From NCBI GenBank assembly GCA_902573705.1, contig CACGKR010000008.1:1-35376 (forward strand): a stretch of 35,376 nucleotides of DNA. Reading direction: 5' to 3'. Each line of letters opens with the position of its first letter. Positions within the stretch are counted from its first letter, which is position 1. The DNA comes from an uncultured Pelagibacteraceae bacterium (GTDB lineage: Bacteria; Pseudomonadota; Alphaproteobacteria; Pelagibacterales; Pelagibacteraceae). The translations under genes and the position numbers were made by a program. Under the pieces are notes generated by a model. It made no database searches and was not told where the DNA came from. It saw only the letters and a program-made list of their open reading frames with translations. Below, in pieces: positions 18,975 to 26,131 of the stretch.

Positions 18975-19760
18975 TTAGTTTTCCTTTATTTTTGAGCCTC
19001 TACCTAAATAACTTTCAATAACCTTTTCATCTTTTTTAGCATCCTCAGCAGAACCCTCAAATAGAACTGACCCTTCCGCCATAACAATAACTGGATCACA
19101 TAATCTTCCTATGAAATCCATATCGTGTTCAATCATACAAAAAGTATAACCTTTATCTTTATTCAGTTTTTCTATAGCTGTTCCAAGATCTTTAAGTAAA
19201 GTCCTGTTAACACCTGCTCCTACTTCATCTAATAGAACTAATTTAGCATCAACCATCATTGTTCGGCCAAGTTCTAATAATTTTTTTTGACCGCCTGACA
19301 AATTTCCAGCTAATTCATTTTTTAAATGACTTAAATTAAGAAAATCTACCACTTCCATAGCTTTTTCTTTTATTTGACTCTCTTCTTTTGCTACTAATGA
19401 TGGCTTCAACAATGCGTTCATTATTTTTTCTCCAGATTGATTGCCTGGTACCATCATTAAATTTTCTAAAACTGATAGATTTGTAAATTCATGCGCTATT
19501 TGAAAAGTTCTAAGTAATCCTTTTGAAAATAGTTCATAAGAAGGTATATCGGTTATATTCTCATTATTAAACATAACACTTCCACCTGATGATTTTAAAT
19601 TACCAGCTATTAAGTTGAATAAAGTTGTTTTGCCAGAACCATTAGGTCCAATGATACCTGTGATAGTTCCTTTCTTTACTCTTATAGAGCAATTTGAAAC
19701 TGCTGCTAAGCCTCCAAAATATTTTGATAAATTACTAATTTCTAAAATGTTTTCAGACAT
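18975..19760 (-). CDS. livG: ABC importer ATPase, LivG family
   Basis: This second ATPase has 261 residues. Walker A is GPNGSGKTT near 36-44, the signature is LSGGQKKLLELGR, Walker B is LVLLDEVGAGVN, and the switch motif is MIEHDMDFI with its histidine. In Walker B a valine follows the catalytic glutamate where proline is usual, a mild variation. It begins 3 bases after the ProC-like gene, so transporter and reductase are in the same transcript. Confidence 0.93.
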   Translation of the reverse strand: MSENILEISNLSKYFGGLAAVSNCSIRVKKGTITGIIGPNGSGKTTLFNLIAGNLKSSGGSVMFNNENITDIPSYELFSKGLLRTFQIAHEFTNLSVLENLMMVPGNQSGEKIMNALLKPSLVAKEESQIKEKAMEVVDFLNLSHLKNELAGNLSGGQKKLLELGRTMMVDAKLVLLDEVGAGVNRTLLKDLGTAIEKLNKDKGYTFCMIEHDMDFIGRLCDPVIVMAEGSVLFEGSAEDAKKDEKVIESYLGRGSKIKEN

Positions 19761-19763
19761 TGA

Positions 19764-20531
19764 TTACTTATTTAATCTTTTGTGGATAAGATTCAAAGTA
19801 TTAATTACCGATTTATAAACACCCTTTTTATTCATTTCTTTTAAACCTTGCTCATTCAATCCTTTGGGAGTTTGAGATTCTTTTACTAAAAATTTTAATT
19901 CTTTTTTTGAATGAGCTACTGCATCTTCGGACAAAGCTAGAAATAATTCAGTAATATATTTTTGAGCGTCTAATTTTCTTATACCTTTTTTGATCAACCA
20001 TTCACTCATTACTTTTAGTATTTCATAATAAGAAGCCATCATTCCTGAAATTGACCAAAAATTAACTGATATTTTTTCATTTTTTATTTCTATAGTTGAT
20101 CCAATTTTATTAAAAAAATTTTTTACTTTTTTACTTGGTGGATAAATTGGAATAGGTCCTTTTTTTAATGATATTGGAGGAAGAGGTATTGCTCTTATTA
20201 TGTCAGTTTTAATTTTTATCATCTTTTTGAGCTCAGATAATGTAATAGTAGAAATAAAACTTATAATTGTTTGGTTATTTCTAAATTTTAAATTTTTAAT
20301 TATTTTTTTACCTACAGATGGTGTAACAGATAAAAAAATCCAATTACTTTTATCTATTATTTTTTGATTTTCTTTTTCTATTACTATTTTTTTAAATCTT
20401 TTTTTTAAATTTTTTGATATTTTTTTGTTTCTTTGAGAAATATATATCTTTTCAAAATTTATTGAGGATTTAGAAATTCCAATAATTACTGATGAAGCTA
20501 TTTTGCCAGTACCTATAAAACCTAATTTCAT
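19764..20531 (-). CDS. proC: Pyrroline-5-carboxylate-reductase family protein
   Basis: ProC reduces pyrroline-5-carboxylate to proline with NAD(P)H. This 255-residue protein begins with the Rossmann motif KLGFIGTGKIASSVI and has AIPLPPISLKKGP where ProC proteins have their MPN-type stretch. The C-terminal helical region is present, but the conserved SPGGTT segment is replaced by SQTPKGLNEQG. The family call is sound; the exact substrate is less certain. It leads the liv operon. Very high lysine and isoleucine content matches the local AT bias. Confidence 0.75.
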   Translation of the reverse strand: MKLGFIGTGKIASSVIIGISKSSINFEKIYISQRNKKISKNLKKRFKKIVIEKENQKIIDKSNWIFLSVTPSVGKKIIKNLKFRNNQTIISFISTITLSELKKMIKIKTDIIRAIPLPPISLKKGPIPIYPPSKKVKNFFNKIGSTIEIKNEKISVNFWSISGMMASYYEILKVMSEWLIKKGIRKLDAQKYITELFLALSEDAVAHSKKELKFLVKESQTPKGLNEQGLKEMNKKGVYKSVINTLNLIHKRLNK

Positions 20532-20584
20532 AGTTCAATTTTATTTTATAAGTTAGTAGAAGGATAGAAAAAATTAAAAAAAAA

Positions 20585-20602
20585 CCCTCCTAGAAAGGAG
20601 GG
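20585..20602. terminator. Terminator downstream of the outer-membrane protein gene
   Basis: CCCTCC and GGAGGG pair across the loop TAGAAA, flanked by A-rich and T-rich runs, so it can act on either strand. On the minus strand it follows the barrel-protein gene by 27 bases and isolates that gene from proC. Confidence 0.88.
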
Positions 20603-20629
20603 TTTTTTAAATTTTTTTAAATAATATAT

Positions 20630-21313
20630 TTAAAATGACTTACCAAGAGATAATGCTAATGTAGTATTATCTATGTCGGCAGTAACTTTAGTACTATTTG
20701 ATGTAGTTACAGATATGTCATCATAATCTGTCTCAGCGTACTCAAGTTTTAAAAACATATCATCACCAAAGCTTTTCTTAATTCCAAAACCAAGTTTAAC
20801 TCCATTAAGAGATAAATCTTCTTTTTTATGAGTTGAAGATATTGATTTAACATCAGCTTCAGCATTTGCATCAACATATCCAAGTGTTCCAAAAATAGTT
20901 AAACCATTCGATGTTGTAATACCTGGCTGAACATACAATGTTATATGCTGACTAACATCAACTGTACCTTGGTTATTACCTGTTTTTTGTGGCGAAGCTC
21001 CTTGACCTTTTGCTCCTGAAGCTTGCTGACTTACTGTTCTGCTATCAAACTCTGCTGATGCTGGTATTAAATCTATACCAAATGTTACCGAACCTGGACC
21101 AAAATCTTGACTACCTTCAAAAAATATTGAACCATATCCAACATCATTTGAAATATCTTTAGTAGTGTCAATTGTCCCATTAGAGTCAATATCATCTGTA
21201 ACTCGTGAATCTATAGTTGAGTCTACTAATGTTATACCTATTGACTTAGTCACGGCGTTTGCTGGCATCATGTAAATTAATACACAAGCAAGACCTATTA
21301 ATATTTTCTTCAT
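20630..21313 (-). CDS. Small outer-membrane beta-barrel protein
   Basis: This is a 227-residue predicted porin-like protein. A signal peptide ends in MMPANA at residue 20. Alternating hydrophobic strands follow, for example FFEGSQDFGPGSVTFGIDLI, LTIFGTLGYVDANAEAD and MFLKLEYAETDYDDISV, and the protein ends in phenylalanine after LALSLGKS, the usual insertion signal of barrel proteins. A Gly/Ser/Gln-rich stretch at 94-117 looks like a surface loop. DIDSNGTID (41-49) resembles half a calcium-binding loop. It is transcribed alone, with a terminator behind and a long regulatory gap in front. The family is not identified more closely. Confidence 0.78.
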   Translation of the reverse strand: MKKILIGLACVLIYMMPANAVTKSIGITLVDSTIDSRVTDDIDSNGTIDTTKDISNDVGYGSIFFEGSQDFGPGSVTFGIDLIPASAEFDSRTVSQQASGAKGQGASPQKTGNNQGTVDVSQHITLYVQPGITTSNGLTIFGTLGYVDANAEADVKSISSTHKKEDLSLNGVKLGFGIKKSFGDDMFLKLEYAETDYDDISVTTSNSTKVTADIDNTTLALSLGKSF

Positions 21314-21364
21314 AGCTATCTTTCGTTATTAAATAATTTATAAATTAATAAGGATTCTTAACAT

Positions 21365-21387
21365 TTTACTGGATTTTGTACAGTAAA
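21365..21387. promoter_or_regulatory. Dyad TTTACTG-N9-CAGTAAA upstream of the barrel gene
   Basis: These are perfect 7-bp arms with a 9-base spacer, about 50 bases upstream of the barrel gene start. The arm spacing puts half-sites 16 bases apart, one and a half helical turns. It could be an operator or a weak hairpin. No matching site was searched for elsewhere. Confidence 0.35.
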
Positions 21388-21537
21388 TGAATTTACATAT
21401 TGAGGTTGAAGTTTAAAATACAAGAAAAACTGGGATTATTATGTTGTATTTTTATCACATTCTATTTTTTATTTATCTATTCCAAAATCAATTATTTTCT
21501 TAAAAAAAGGTAACTAATCTAATTTGAATTTTAATGA

Positions 21538-21586
21538 AGATAGCCCTTAAAAACCGGGAGCTAAAGATGGCTAAGAAGGACTATCT
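21538..21586 (+). ncRNA. Candidate structured leader RNA
   Basis: AGATAGCCCTT (21538-21548) pairs with AAGGACTATCT (21576-21586) in an 11-bp stem with a single C.A mismatch. The 27-base loop holds a short inner pairing AGCT/GGCT (21559-21562 with 21569-21572) and the GC-rich CCGGGAG, which stands out in this AT-rich setting. It could be a cis-acting leader of the TIGR03643-grxC genes or a small RNA. I cannot match it to a known class. Confidence 0.35.
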
Positions 21587-21608
21587 ATGTACTTATAACA
21601 GATCCTAA
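21567..21608 (+). CDS. Possible 13-residue leader peptide
   Basis: ATG 21567 opens MAKKDYLCTYNRS and stop. CGGGAG ends six bases upstream, a good ribosome site. Start and site both lie in the loop of the hairpin at 21538-21586, while the stem's 3' side is inside the ORF, so translation would open the hairpin. It ends 39 bases before the TIGR03643 start. Chance occurrence of so short an ORF is quite possible. Confidence 0.3.
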   Translation: MAKKDYLCTYNRS

Positions 21609-21618
21609 AAAAAATGCA

Positions 21619-21640
21619 TTATATTTTTTTTCGAATATAA
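21619..21640 (+). promoter_or_regulatory. AT hairpin abutting the TIGR03643 ribosome site
   Basis: TTATATT and AATATAA pair across TTTTTTCG. The 3' arm runs directly into AAGGAA, the ribosome site for ATG 21648, so folding could lower access to it. The stem is purely A/T and weak. Confidence 0.3.
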
Positions 21641-21647
21641 GGAAATT

Positions 21648-21944
21648 ATGAAAAAAAAGGGCCTTAGACCTATTACCAAGGTCAAAAATCCAGAACCAAA
21701 TAAAGAAGATCCAGATTGGGTCATTTGGGCAGCATGGGCTGATAGAATCACTTTTGAGGAAATTGAAAAAAAGACAGGGTATCGAGAATCTGATGTAATT
21801 AAAATTATGCGAAGATCTCTTAAACCTTCATCATTTCGATTATGGAGAAAAAGGGTTAATCAAAAAAGCATAAAACATAGAAAAAAGTTCGAATACTCTA
21901 GAAAACAAATCACTAGTAAAATTAGAAAAGGTGATTATCTTTAA
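21648..21944 (+). CDS. TIGR03643/DUF2805 family small basic protein
   Basis: This is a 98-residue, lysine- and arginine-rich cytoplasmic protein. DPDWVIWAAWADRITFEEIE followed by KKTGYRESDVIKIMR and SSFRLWRKRV matches the TIGR03643 (DUF2805) family as I know it, whose role is uncharacterised. The central helix pair resembles a helix-turn-helix, so nucleic-acid binding is a guess. AAGGAA gives a ribosome site 3 bases before the start. It is 3 bases upstream of the glutaredoxin gene and surely co-transcribed. Confidence 0.82.
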   Translation: MKKKGLRPITKVKNPEPNKEDPDWVIWAAWADRITFEEIEKKTGYRESDVIKIMRRSLKPSSFRLWRKRVNQKSIKHRKKFEYSRKQITSKIRKGDYL

Positions 21945-21947
21945 TTC

Positions 21948-22202
21948 ATGAAAAATATTACAATTTACACTGGTCCAATGTGCAATTATTGTGATGCAGC
22001 CAAAAGGTTACTAACTAGAAATAATTTGACTTATAATGAAATTGACATTGCTCAAGTAGATGGAGCAATGGATGAGATGATTAAAAAAGCCAATGGAAGA
22101 AGAACTATACCACAAATATTTTTTGAAGATCAACACATTGGTGGTTATGATGAAGTTAGAGCTTTAGAAAAAGAAGATAAACTTCAAGGTCTTTTGAAAT
22201 AA
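21948..22202 (+). CDS. grxC: Glutaredoxin (class I, GrxC type)
   Basis: This 84-residue thiol-disulfide oxidoreductase uses glutathione to reduce protein disulfides in the cytoplasm. The active site CNYC lies at residues 12-15, the cis-proline motif RRTIPQIF near 51-58 and the glutathione-site GGYDEV near 64-69. Length is typical. It ends directly against the convergent secreted-protein gene with no spacer and no visible terminator. Confidence 0.95.
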   Translation: MKNITIYTGPMCNYCDAAKRLLTRNNLTYNEIDIAQVDGAMDEMIKKANGRRTIPQIFFEDQHIGGYDEVRALEKEDKLQGLLK

Positions 22203-22973
22203 TTATTTTATAGATATAGTTACAACTGGTTCCATTGGTTCAAAATTACACAGATTAGTAGTACCAATTTCAGTAGCTTTTATTGCTTTAGAAGTTCCAA
22301 ATGATATATCTAGTATAGGGGCTATTAATGCAACAGTGTATGGTGACTGCAATTTATAAACTAAGACATGATCGGTATCAGTAGACCCATCAGCATGTTG
22401 TGTTTGAAATAATGAAGAACCCGTTCCTTGTGCATAAGTTATATCTTCATCATCAGAAGTAGAGGAACAGTCTGCAGCCGTACATATTGAAGCTTGATCA
22501 TTTATTAAATAAACAGTCATATCAGCTAGAGTTTGATTAGGATTCATTGCAGGTCTATGAGTATGAATTTCATTTCCAGCTGCAGCATGACCACCAGGAT
22601 AACCAGAGGTTTCTGCGTATGTTTGACAGTCTGTTGCAATCCCTGAAACACTTATATCAGCTCGAATAGTAAATTTTCTACTAATAGTTACTCTCATATG
22701 TGTATAAGTTGTTCCTAAAGGTAATAAGGTTACATCACCATATGATGCAGCTTGCGCGCCTGCATCTACAGAGGCGATATCAATTTCTTTTTCGCTATTT
22801 GCTAATACTATTGCACCCTCACAATTATCTACACCTGTGCTACTTTCACAGAGTTCAACTTTTTTCATAGTAATTTTATAAACTGTAGCAGCTCCTACTT
22901 CAGCTTTTAGGTTAGAATTAATACTTAAAAATAAAAAAATACCAAAAAATATTCTTAATAAATGTGTTGTCAT
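22203..22973 (-). CDS. Secreted cysteine-containing protein of unknown function
   Basis: This is a 256-residue protein with a signal peptide ending near NLKA (residue 24), so probably periplasmic or surface-exposed. The mature part looks beta-rich (ATVYKITMKKVELCE, VTLLPLGTTYTHMRVTISR, VLVYKLQSPYTVALIAPILD). It has six cysteines, at about 42, 51, 116, 164, 169 and 242, enough for three disulfides, and a His-containing stretch GGHAAAGNEIHTHRP. Its start overlaps the barrel gene stop (TAATG), so the two are translationally coupled. I do not recognise the family; it may be the cargo or partner of the barrel. Confidence 0.7.
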   Translation of the reverse strand: MTTHLLRIFFGIFLFLSINSNLKAEVGAATVYKITMKKVELCESSTGVDNCEGAIVLANSEKEIDIASVDAGAQAASYGDVTLLPLGTTYTHMRVTISRKFTIRADISVSGIATDCQTYAETSGYPGGHAAAGNEIHTHRPAMNPNQTLADMTVYLINDQASICTAADCSSTSDDEDITYAQGTGSSLFQTQHADGSTDTDHVLVYKLQSPYTVALIAPILDISFGTSKAIKATEIGTTNLCNFEPMEPVVTISIK

Positions 22974-23836
22974 TAGTCTGTCCTAGAAATTGTTGCAGTT
23001 CCCTTAAACTCAATCATAATTTTATTATTTCTTTTAACTTTGCTCAATAATTCACCTGACATATCTTTATTTTCTTTCCAGGCAACTTGACTAACACCAT
23101 CCATTGCTGTTGGACCATCGTTTCTTGGTGGGTGTACCAATTGAATTTTTGCATACCATTCATCTTCTAAACCTTTTTTGTCTTTATCATCATAAGCTAC
23201 TTCAAGATTAAGTGATTTTGTTAAAATAATCTCAGAACCCATTTTTGTTCCTTTAATATCATCTCTTAAAACACCATCCCACTCATAATGGTTAATAAAT
23301 ATTTTTGACCAATGAAGATATGGCACCTGACCAGCTAATCGGTATTCCCAACCGTCTAAAACCCTTTCATCTTGAGAATCATGAAGCCCTTGATAAACGT
23401 TGGTATGAAAATCTAGTACTGAATTTCTTAATTCAAAACCTATGCTCGCTCTTCTATTGGTTTCACTAAAATCATTATCTATAAAAGCATTAAATCCTGC
23501 TAACGTATTATTGTCATTGGATAACTTTCTAATACCTAATCCAAAATTACCTATTATTTTTTCTTCATTAGCTTGTTCAGTATTGAATAAAGAAAATTGT
23601 GTAAAAATATTTCCACTATCTAATTTCAATAACTCTCTAACAGCTAAAATACTATAATCAGGTTTAGAATTTTCTCTCAAATCTATGCTAGTTTCGGTAT
23701 ACCCCTCACCTGGAATTAAGCCACTTGTATATTCTGAAATTTTCTCAGAAGCTTTATCTAAAGTATTTCCAACAACATCAGCATTGGATGATGAAGCAAT
23801 AAAACAAATAAGTATAATTTTTAAAATTTTTTTCAC
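22973..23836 (-). CDS. Inverse-autotransporter-type beta-barrel protein without passenger
   Basis: This 287-residue outer-membrane protein has a signal peptide ending near SSSNA. Residues about 95-200 follow the intimin/invasin barrel pattern: NFGLGIRKLSND, LAGFNAFIDNDFSETNRRAS, IGFELRNSVLDFHTNVYQ and WEYRLAGQVPYLHW, then a closing YEWDG. Intimin-type proteins continue into immunoglobulin-like passengers; here only about 50 residues follow the last strand. The start is GTG 23836. The next gene overlaps its stop and encodes a secreted protein, so the barrel and a separate cargo may replace the usual fusion. Family assignment is from pattern, not a search. Confidence 0.75.
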   Translation of the reverse strand: MKKILKIILICFIASSSNADVVGNTLDKASEKISEYTSGLIPGEGYTETSIDLRENSKPDYSILAVRELLKLDSGNIFTQFSLFNTEQANEEKIIGNFGLGIRKLSNDNNTLAGFNAFIDNDFSETNRRASIGFELRNSVLDFHTNVYQGLHDSQDERVLDGWEYRLAGQVPYLHWSKIFINHYEWDGVLRDDIKGTKMGSEIILTKSLNLEVAYDDKDKKGLEDEWYAKIQLVHPPRNDGPTAMDGVSQVAWKENKDMSGELLSKVKRNNKIMIEFKGTATISRTD

Positions 23837-23843
23837 AAAAATA

Positions 23844-23872
23844 TTAGTAATGTTTAATTAAGAAAATCTCAA
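23844..23872 (-). promoter_or_regulatory. Possible promoter of the barrel and secreted-protein pair
   Basis: On the minus strand TTGAGA (23872-23867) and TACTAA (23849-23844) are 17 bases apart, in the 71-base gap upstream of the barrel gene. Transcription would begin about 23837, at the GTG start, implying a leaderless message. The minus-10 match is only fair. Confidence 0.25.
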
Positions 23873-23907
23873 TAACCAAAATAAATTTAAATTAACAATT
23901 TATTACG

Positions 23908-24279
23908 TTATTCCTTAGATTTAAAATTTAAACAAACGCCATTATTGCAATATCTTTTACCGGTAGGTTTGGGTCCATCATCAAAAATATGACCATGATG
24001 TGCTTTGCAATTTTTACAATGATATTCTGTTCGTGCATAACCTAATAAATGATCTGTTTTCGTTTCAAAAACATCTGGTAAGGATTGAAAAAATGAGGGC
24101 CAACCAGATCCACTTTCATATTTTGTTTTAGAGTCAAATAATTTTACTCCACAATTAGCGCAATGAAAGCTCCCTTCTCTTTTTTCATTATTCAATTCAC
24201 TTGAACCAGGAGGCTCTGTTCCATCTTCAAACATAACTAATTTTTGTTCAGCAGTGAGATTTGGATTTTTTTTTTTCAT
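23908..24279 (-). CDS. msrB: Peptide-methionine (R)-S-oxide reductase
   Basis: MsrB reduces methionine-R-sulfoxide in proteins. The 123-residue protein has the zinc-binding pairs CANC (40-43) and CKNC (88-91), the substrate motif SGSGWPSF (57-64), HHGHIFDDGP (94-103) and the catalytic cysteine in KRYCNNG (residue 111). A further cysteine at 116 is close enough to be a resolving residue. No signal peptide, so cytoplasmic. It is the last gene of the minus-strand set and starts 5 bases after the HDAC-like gene. Confidence 0.95.
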   Translation of the reverse strand: MKKKNPNLTAEQKLVMFEDGTEPPGSSELNNEKREGSFHCANCGVKLFDSKTKYESGSGWPSFFQSLPDVFETKTDHLLGYARTEYHCKNCKAHHGHIFDDGPKPTGKRYCNNGVCLNFKSKE

Positions 24280-24284
24280 AATTT

Positions 24285-25178
24285 TTAAAACAATTTAGCA
24301 CAAGACTCATGTAAATAAGAATGTAGTTCAATGAGTTTTTTAAAATCTTTATTATATCCTCCTCCTAAAACTCCACAAAGAGGAACACCTTTAGAAAAAA
24401 AATTATTAGTAACAAGTTCGTCTCTTTGTTTTATTCCTTCATCTGAAATTTTTAATTTACCTAGTCGATCATTAAAATGAATATCAACGCCTGCTATATA
24501 AAAAACAAAATCAAAATTCTCTTCATTTAACTGACTTAGATAGAATTTAAGTATTTTTAAATATTCTTTATCTTCTGTATCATCTTTAAGTTCAACATCT
24601 AAATCACTTATTGATTTATTTACTGGATAATTTGATTTTGAATGCATACTGAAAGTAAAGACATTATTATTGTCTTTAAATATTTCAGAATTTCCATTAC
24701 CTTGATGCACATCCAAATCTAAAATCAAAATTTTTCCTGCCAAACCTCTGTCCAATAAATATTGTGCAGCAACAGCAACATCATTAAAAACACAATATCC
24801 CGCTCCACTATCATAATTTGCATGATGACTTCCACCGGCAGTATTACATGCAACTCCATTATTTATTGCAAGTTTTGCTGCCAACACCGTTCCTCCTGTT
24901 GCTACTAAAGATCGCTGAATTACACTGTCGACTATTGGAAAGCCAATCTTTTTAACAGCAGATATATCTAAATTTTTATTTTTAACATCATTTATATATT
25001 TCTCAGAATGAACTCTTTTAAGAGTTTTGTCAGAACATGGATATGGTTTATGAAATTTTTTAACTATCTTTTTATTTATTAAATAATTTGCAAGTTCCCC
25101 AAATTTTTTAATTGGAAATTTATGGTCATCATCAATTTTTGCAAAATAGTCCTTGTGATTTACAACAGATAAATCCAT
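24285..25178 (-). CDS. Histone-deacetylase-family hydrolase
   Basis: Bacterial members are zinc hydrolases that remove acetyl groups from small amines or proteins. In these 297 residues the charge-relay histidines are in GGSHHANYDSGAGYC (118-119), the zinc ligands are D156 and H158 in LDLDVHQGNG and D232 in IAGVDIHFNDRLG, and the transition-state tyrosine is in GGGYN (275). All are present, so it should be active. Its neighbours (D-2-hydroxyacid dehydrogenase, DadA-like oxidase, amino-acid-type transporter) suggest a small-molecule substrate such as an acetylated amine. Confidence 0.92.
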   Translation of the reverse strand: MDLSVVNHKDYFAKIDDDHKFPIKKFGELANYLINKKIVKKFHKPYPCSDKTLKRVHSEKYINDVKNKNLDISAVKKIGFPIVDSVIQRSLVATGGTVLAAKLAINNGVACNTAGGSHHANYDSGAGYCVFNDVAVAAQYLLDRGLAGKILILDLDVHQGNGNSEIFKDNNNVFTFSMHSKSNYPVNKSISDLDVELKDDTEDKEYLKILKFYLSQLNEENFDFVFYIAGVDIHFNDRLGKLKISDEGIKQRDELVTNNFFSKGVPLCGVLGGGYNKDFKKLIELHSYLHESCAKLF

Positions 25179-25180
25179 GA

Positions 25181-26131
25181 TTATTCAATTATTCTTAGTG
25201 GTTTGCCGTTCACACATGCCTCTAAGCACTCGATCATTTGACTATAATAAATATGATAATTTTCAGCAGTTACATATCCAATATGAGGCATTAATAAAGC
25301 ATTAGGTAAAAATCTTAATTTGTTATTTTCAGGAAGTGGTTCATTTTCATAAACATCCAAACCGGCTCCTGCAATTTCATTTGTTGATAATGCTATAATT
25401 AAATCATCCTCATTTACTATCGAGCCTCTTGAGGTATTAATTAAAAATGCAGTTTTTTTCATCTTATCCATTTCTTTTAATGTAATACAGTTTTTATATC
25501 TTTCACCACCTTGAACGTGAATAGATAAAAAATCTGAATTCTTAATCAAATCTTCTTTACTACAAGGTAGAACATTTAACTCTTTACAAGTATCTAAATT
25601 TAAATTTTCACTCCATGCCATTACTTGCATTCCAAATGCTTTTCCTATTTTAGCAACTTGTGATCCAACTTTACCAAGACCAATAAGTCCCAGTATTTTT
25701 CCTTTTAATTCTACTCCAATAGTTGTTTGCCAGTAACCTTGGTACATATTATCTATTTCCTCTTTAAAGTTTCTAGCTAATCCAAGTATTAAGCCCCACG
25801 TTAATTCTGGGGTTGGGTTGATATTGCTATCTGTCCCACAAACTATTATTTTTCTCTTTTTCGCTGCATTTAAATCAATTGATTTATTCTTTTTCCCGCT
25901 GGTGATTATAAATTTAAGTTTTATCAAATTATCAATTAAATTTTTTGTAATTGGTGTCCTTTCTCTCATGATTAATATAGCCTGAAAGTCTGCTAATTTT
26001 TCTATGGCTTCTTCTTCATTAGCAAATGCCTCGTTAAAAATTTTAAATTCATATTTTCCAGATAATTTTTTTAAATCTATAAACTGTTGAGAAACATTTT
26101 GATAATCATCTAAGATTGCAACTTTAACCAT
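25181..26131 (-). CDS. D-2-hydroxyacid dehydrogenase family protein
   Basis: This 316-residue NAD(P)-dependent oxidoreductase interconverts 2-oxo and D-2-hydroxy acids. The nucleotide fold has GLIGLGKVG (148-156). The catalytic triad is visible: R235 in INTSRGSIV, E264 in GLDVYENEPLP and H283 in LMPHIGYV. The N-terminal lobe (VAILDDYQN) places it among SerA-like members often annotated as phosphoglycerate dehydrogenase homologues, but no regulatory domain follows. It lies 2 bases before the HDAC-like gene and overlaps the EamA gene by 8 bases. Confidence 0.92.
   Translation of the reverse strand: MVKVAILDDYQNVSQQFIDLKKLSGKYEFKIFNEAFANEEEAIEKLADFQAILIMRERTPITKNLIDNLIKLKFIITSGKKNKSIDLNAAKKRKIIVCGTDSNINPTPELTWGLILGLARNFKEEIDNMYQGYWQTTIGVELKGKILGLIGLGKVGSQVAKIGKAFGMQVMAWSENLNLDTCKELNVLPCSKEDLIKNSDFLSIHVQGGERYKNCITLKEMDKMKKTAFLINTSRGSIVNEDDLIIALSTNEIAGAGLDVYENEPLPENNKLRFLPNALLMPHIGYVTAENYHIYYSQMIECLEACVNGKPLRIIE

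Larger units (their letters stand above)
21314..21647. other. 334-base intergenic region with several small signals
   Basis: This is the only gap over 300 bases. It separates the divergent barrel gene (minus) and the TIGR03643 gene (plus). It holds a 7-bp dyad (21365-21387), a long hairpin (21538-21586), a possible 13-codon ORF (21567-21608) and an AT hairpin (21619-21640) touching the ribosome site. The stretch 21390-21530 shows nothing I can name beyond AT-rich promoter-like runs. I recognise no tRNA, known riboswitch or other standard RNA. Confidence 0.7.

Noticed and set aside
21538..21586. Known riboswitch or signal-recognition-particle RNA
   Set aside because: The hairpin and its loop do not match the conserved cores I know for SAM, glycine or TPP riboswitches, SRP RNA, tmRNA or 6S RNA, so only a generic structured-RNA candidate is reported.
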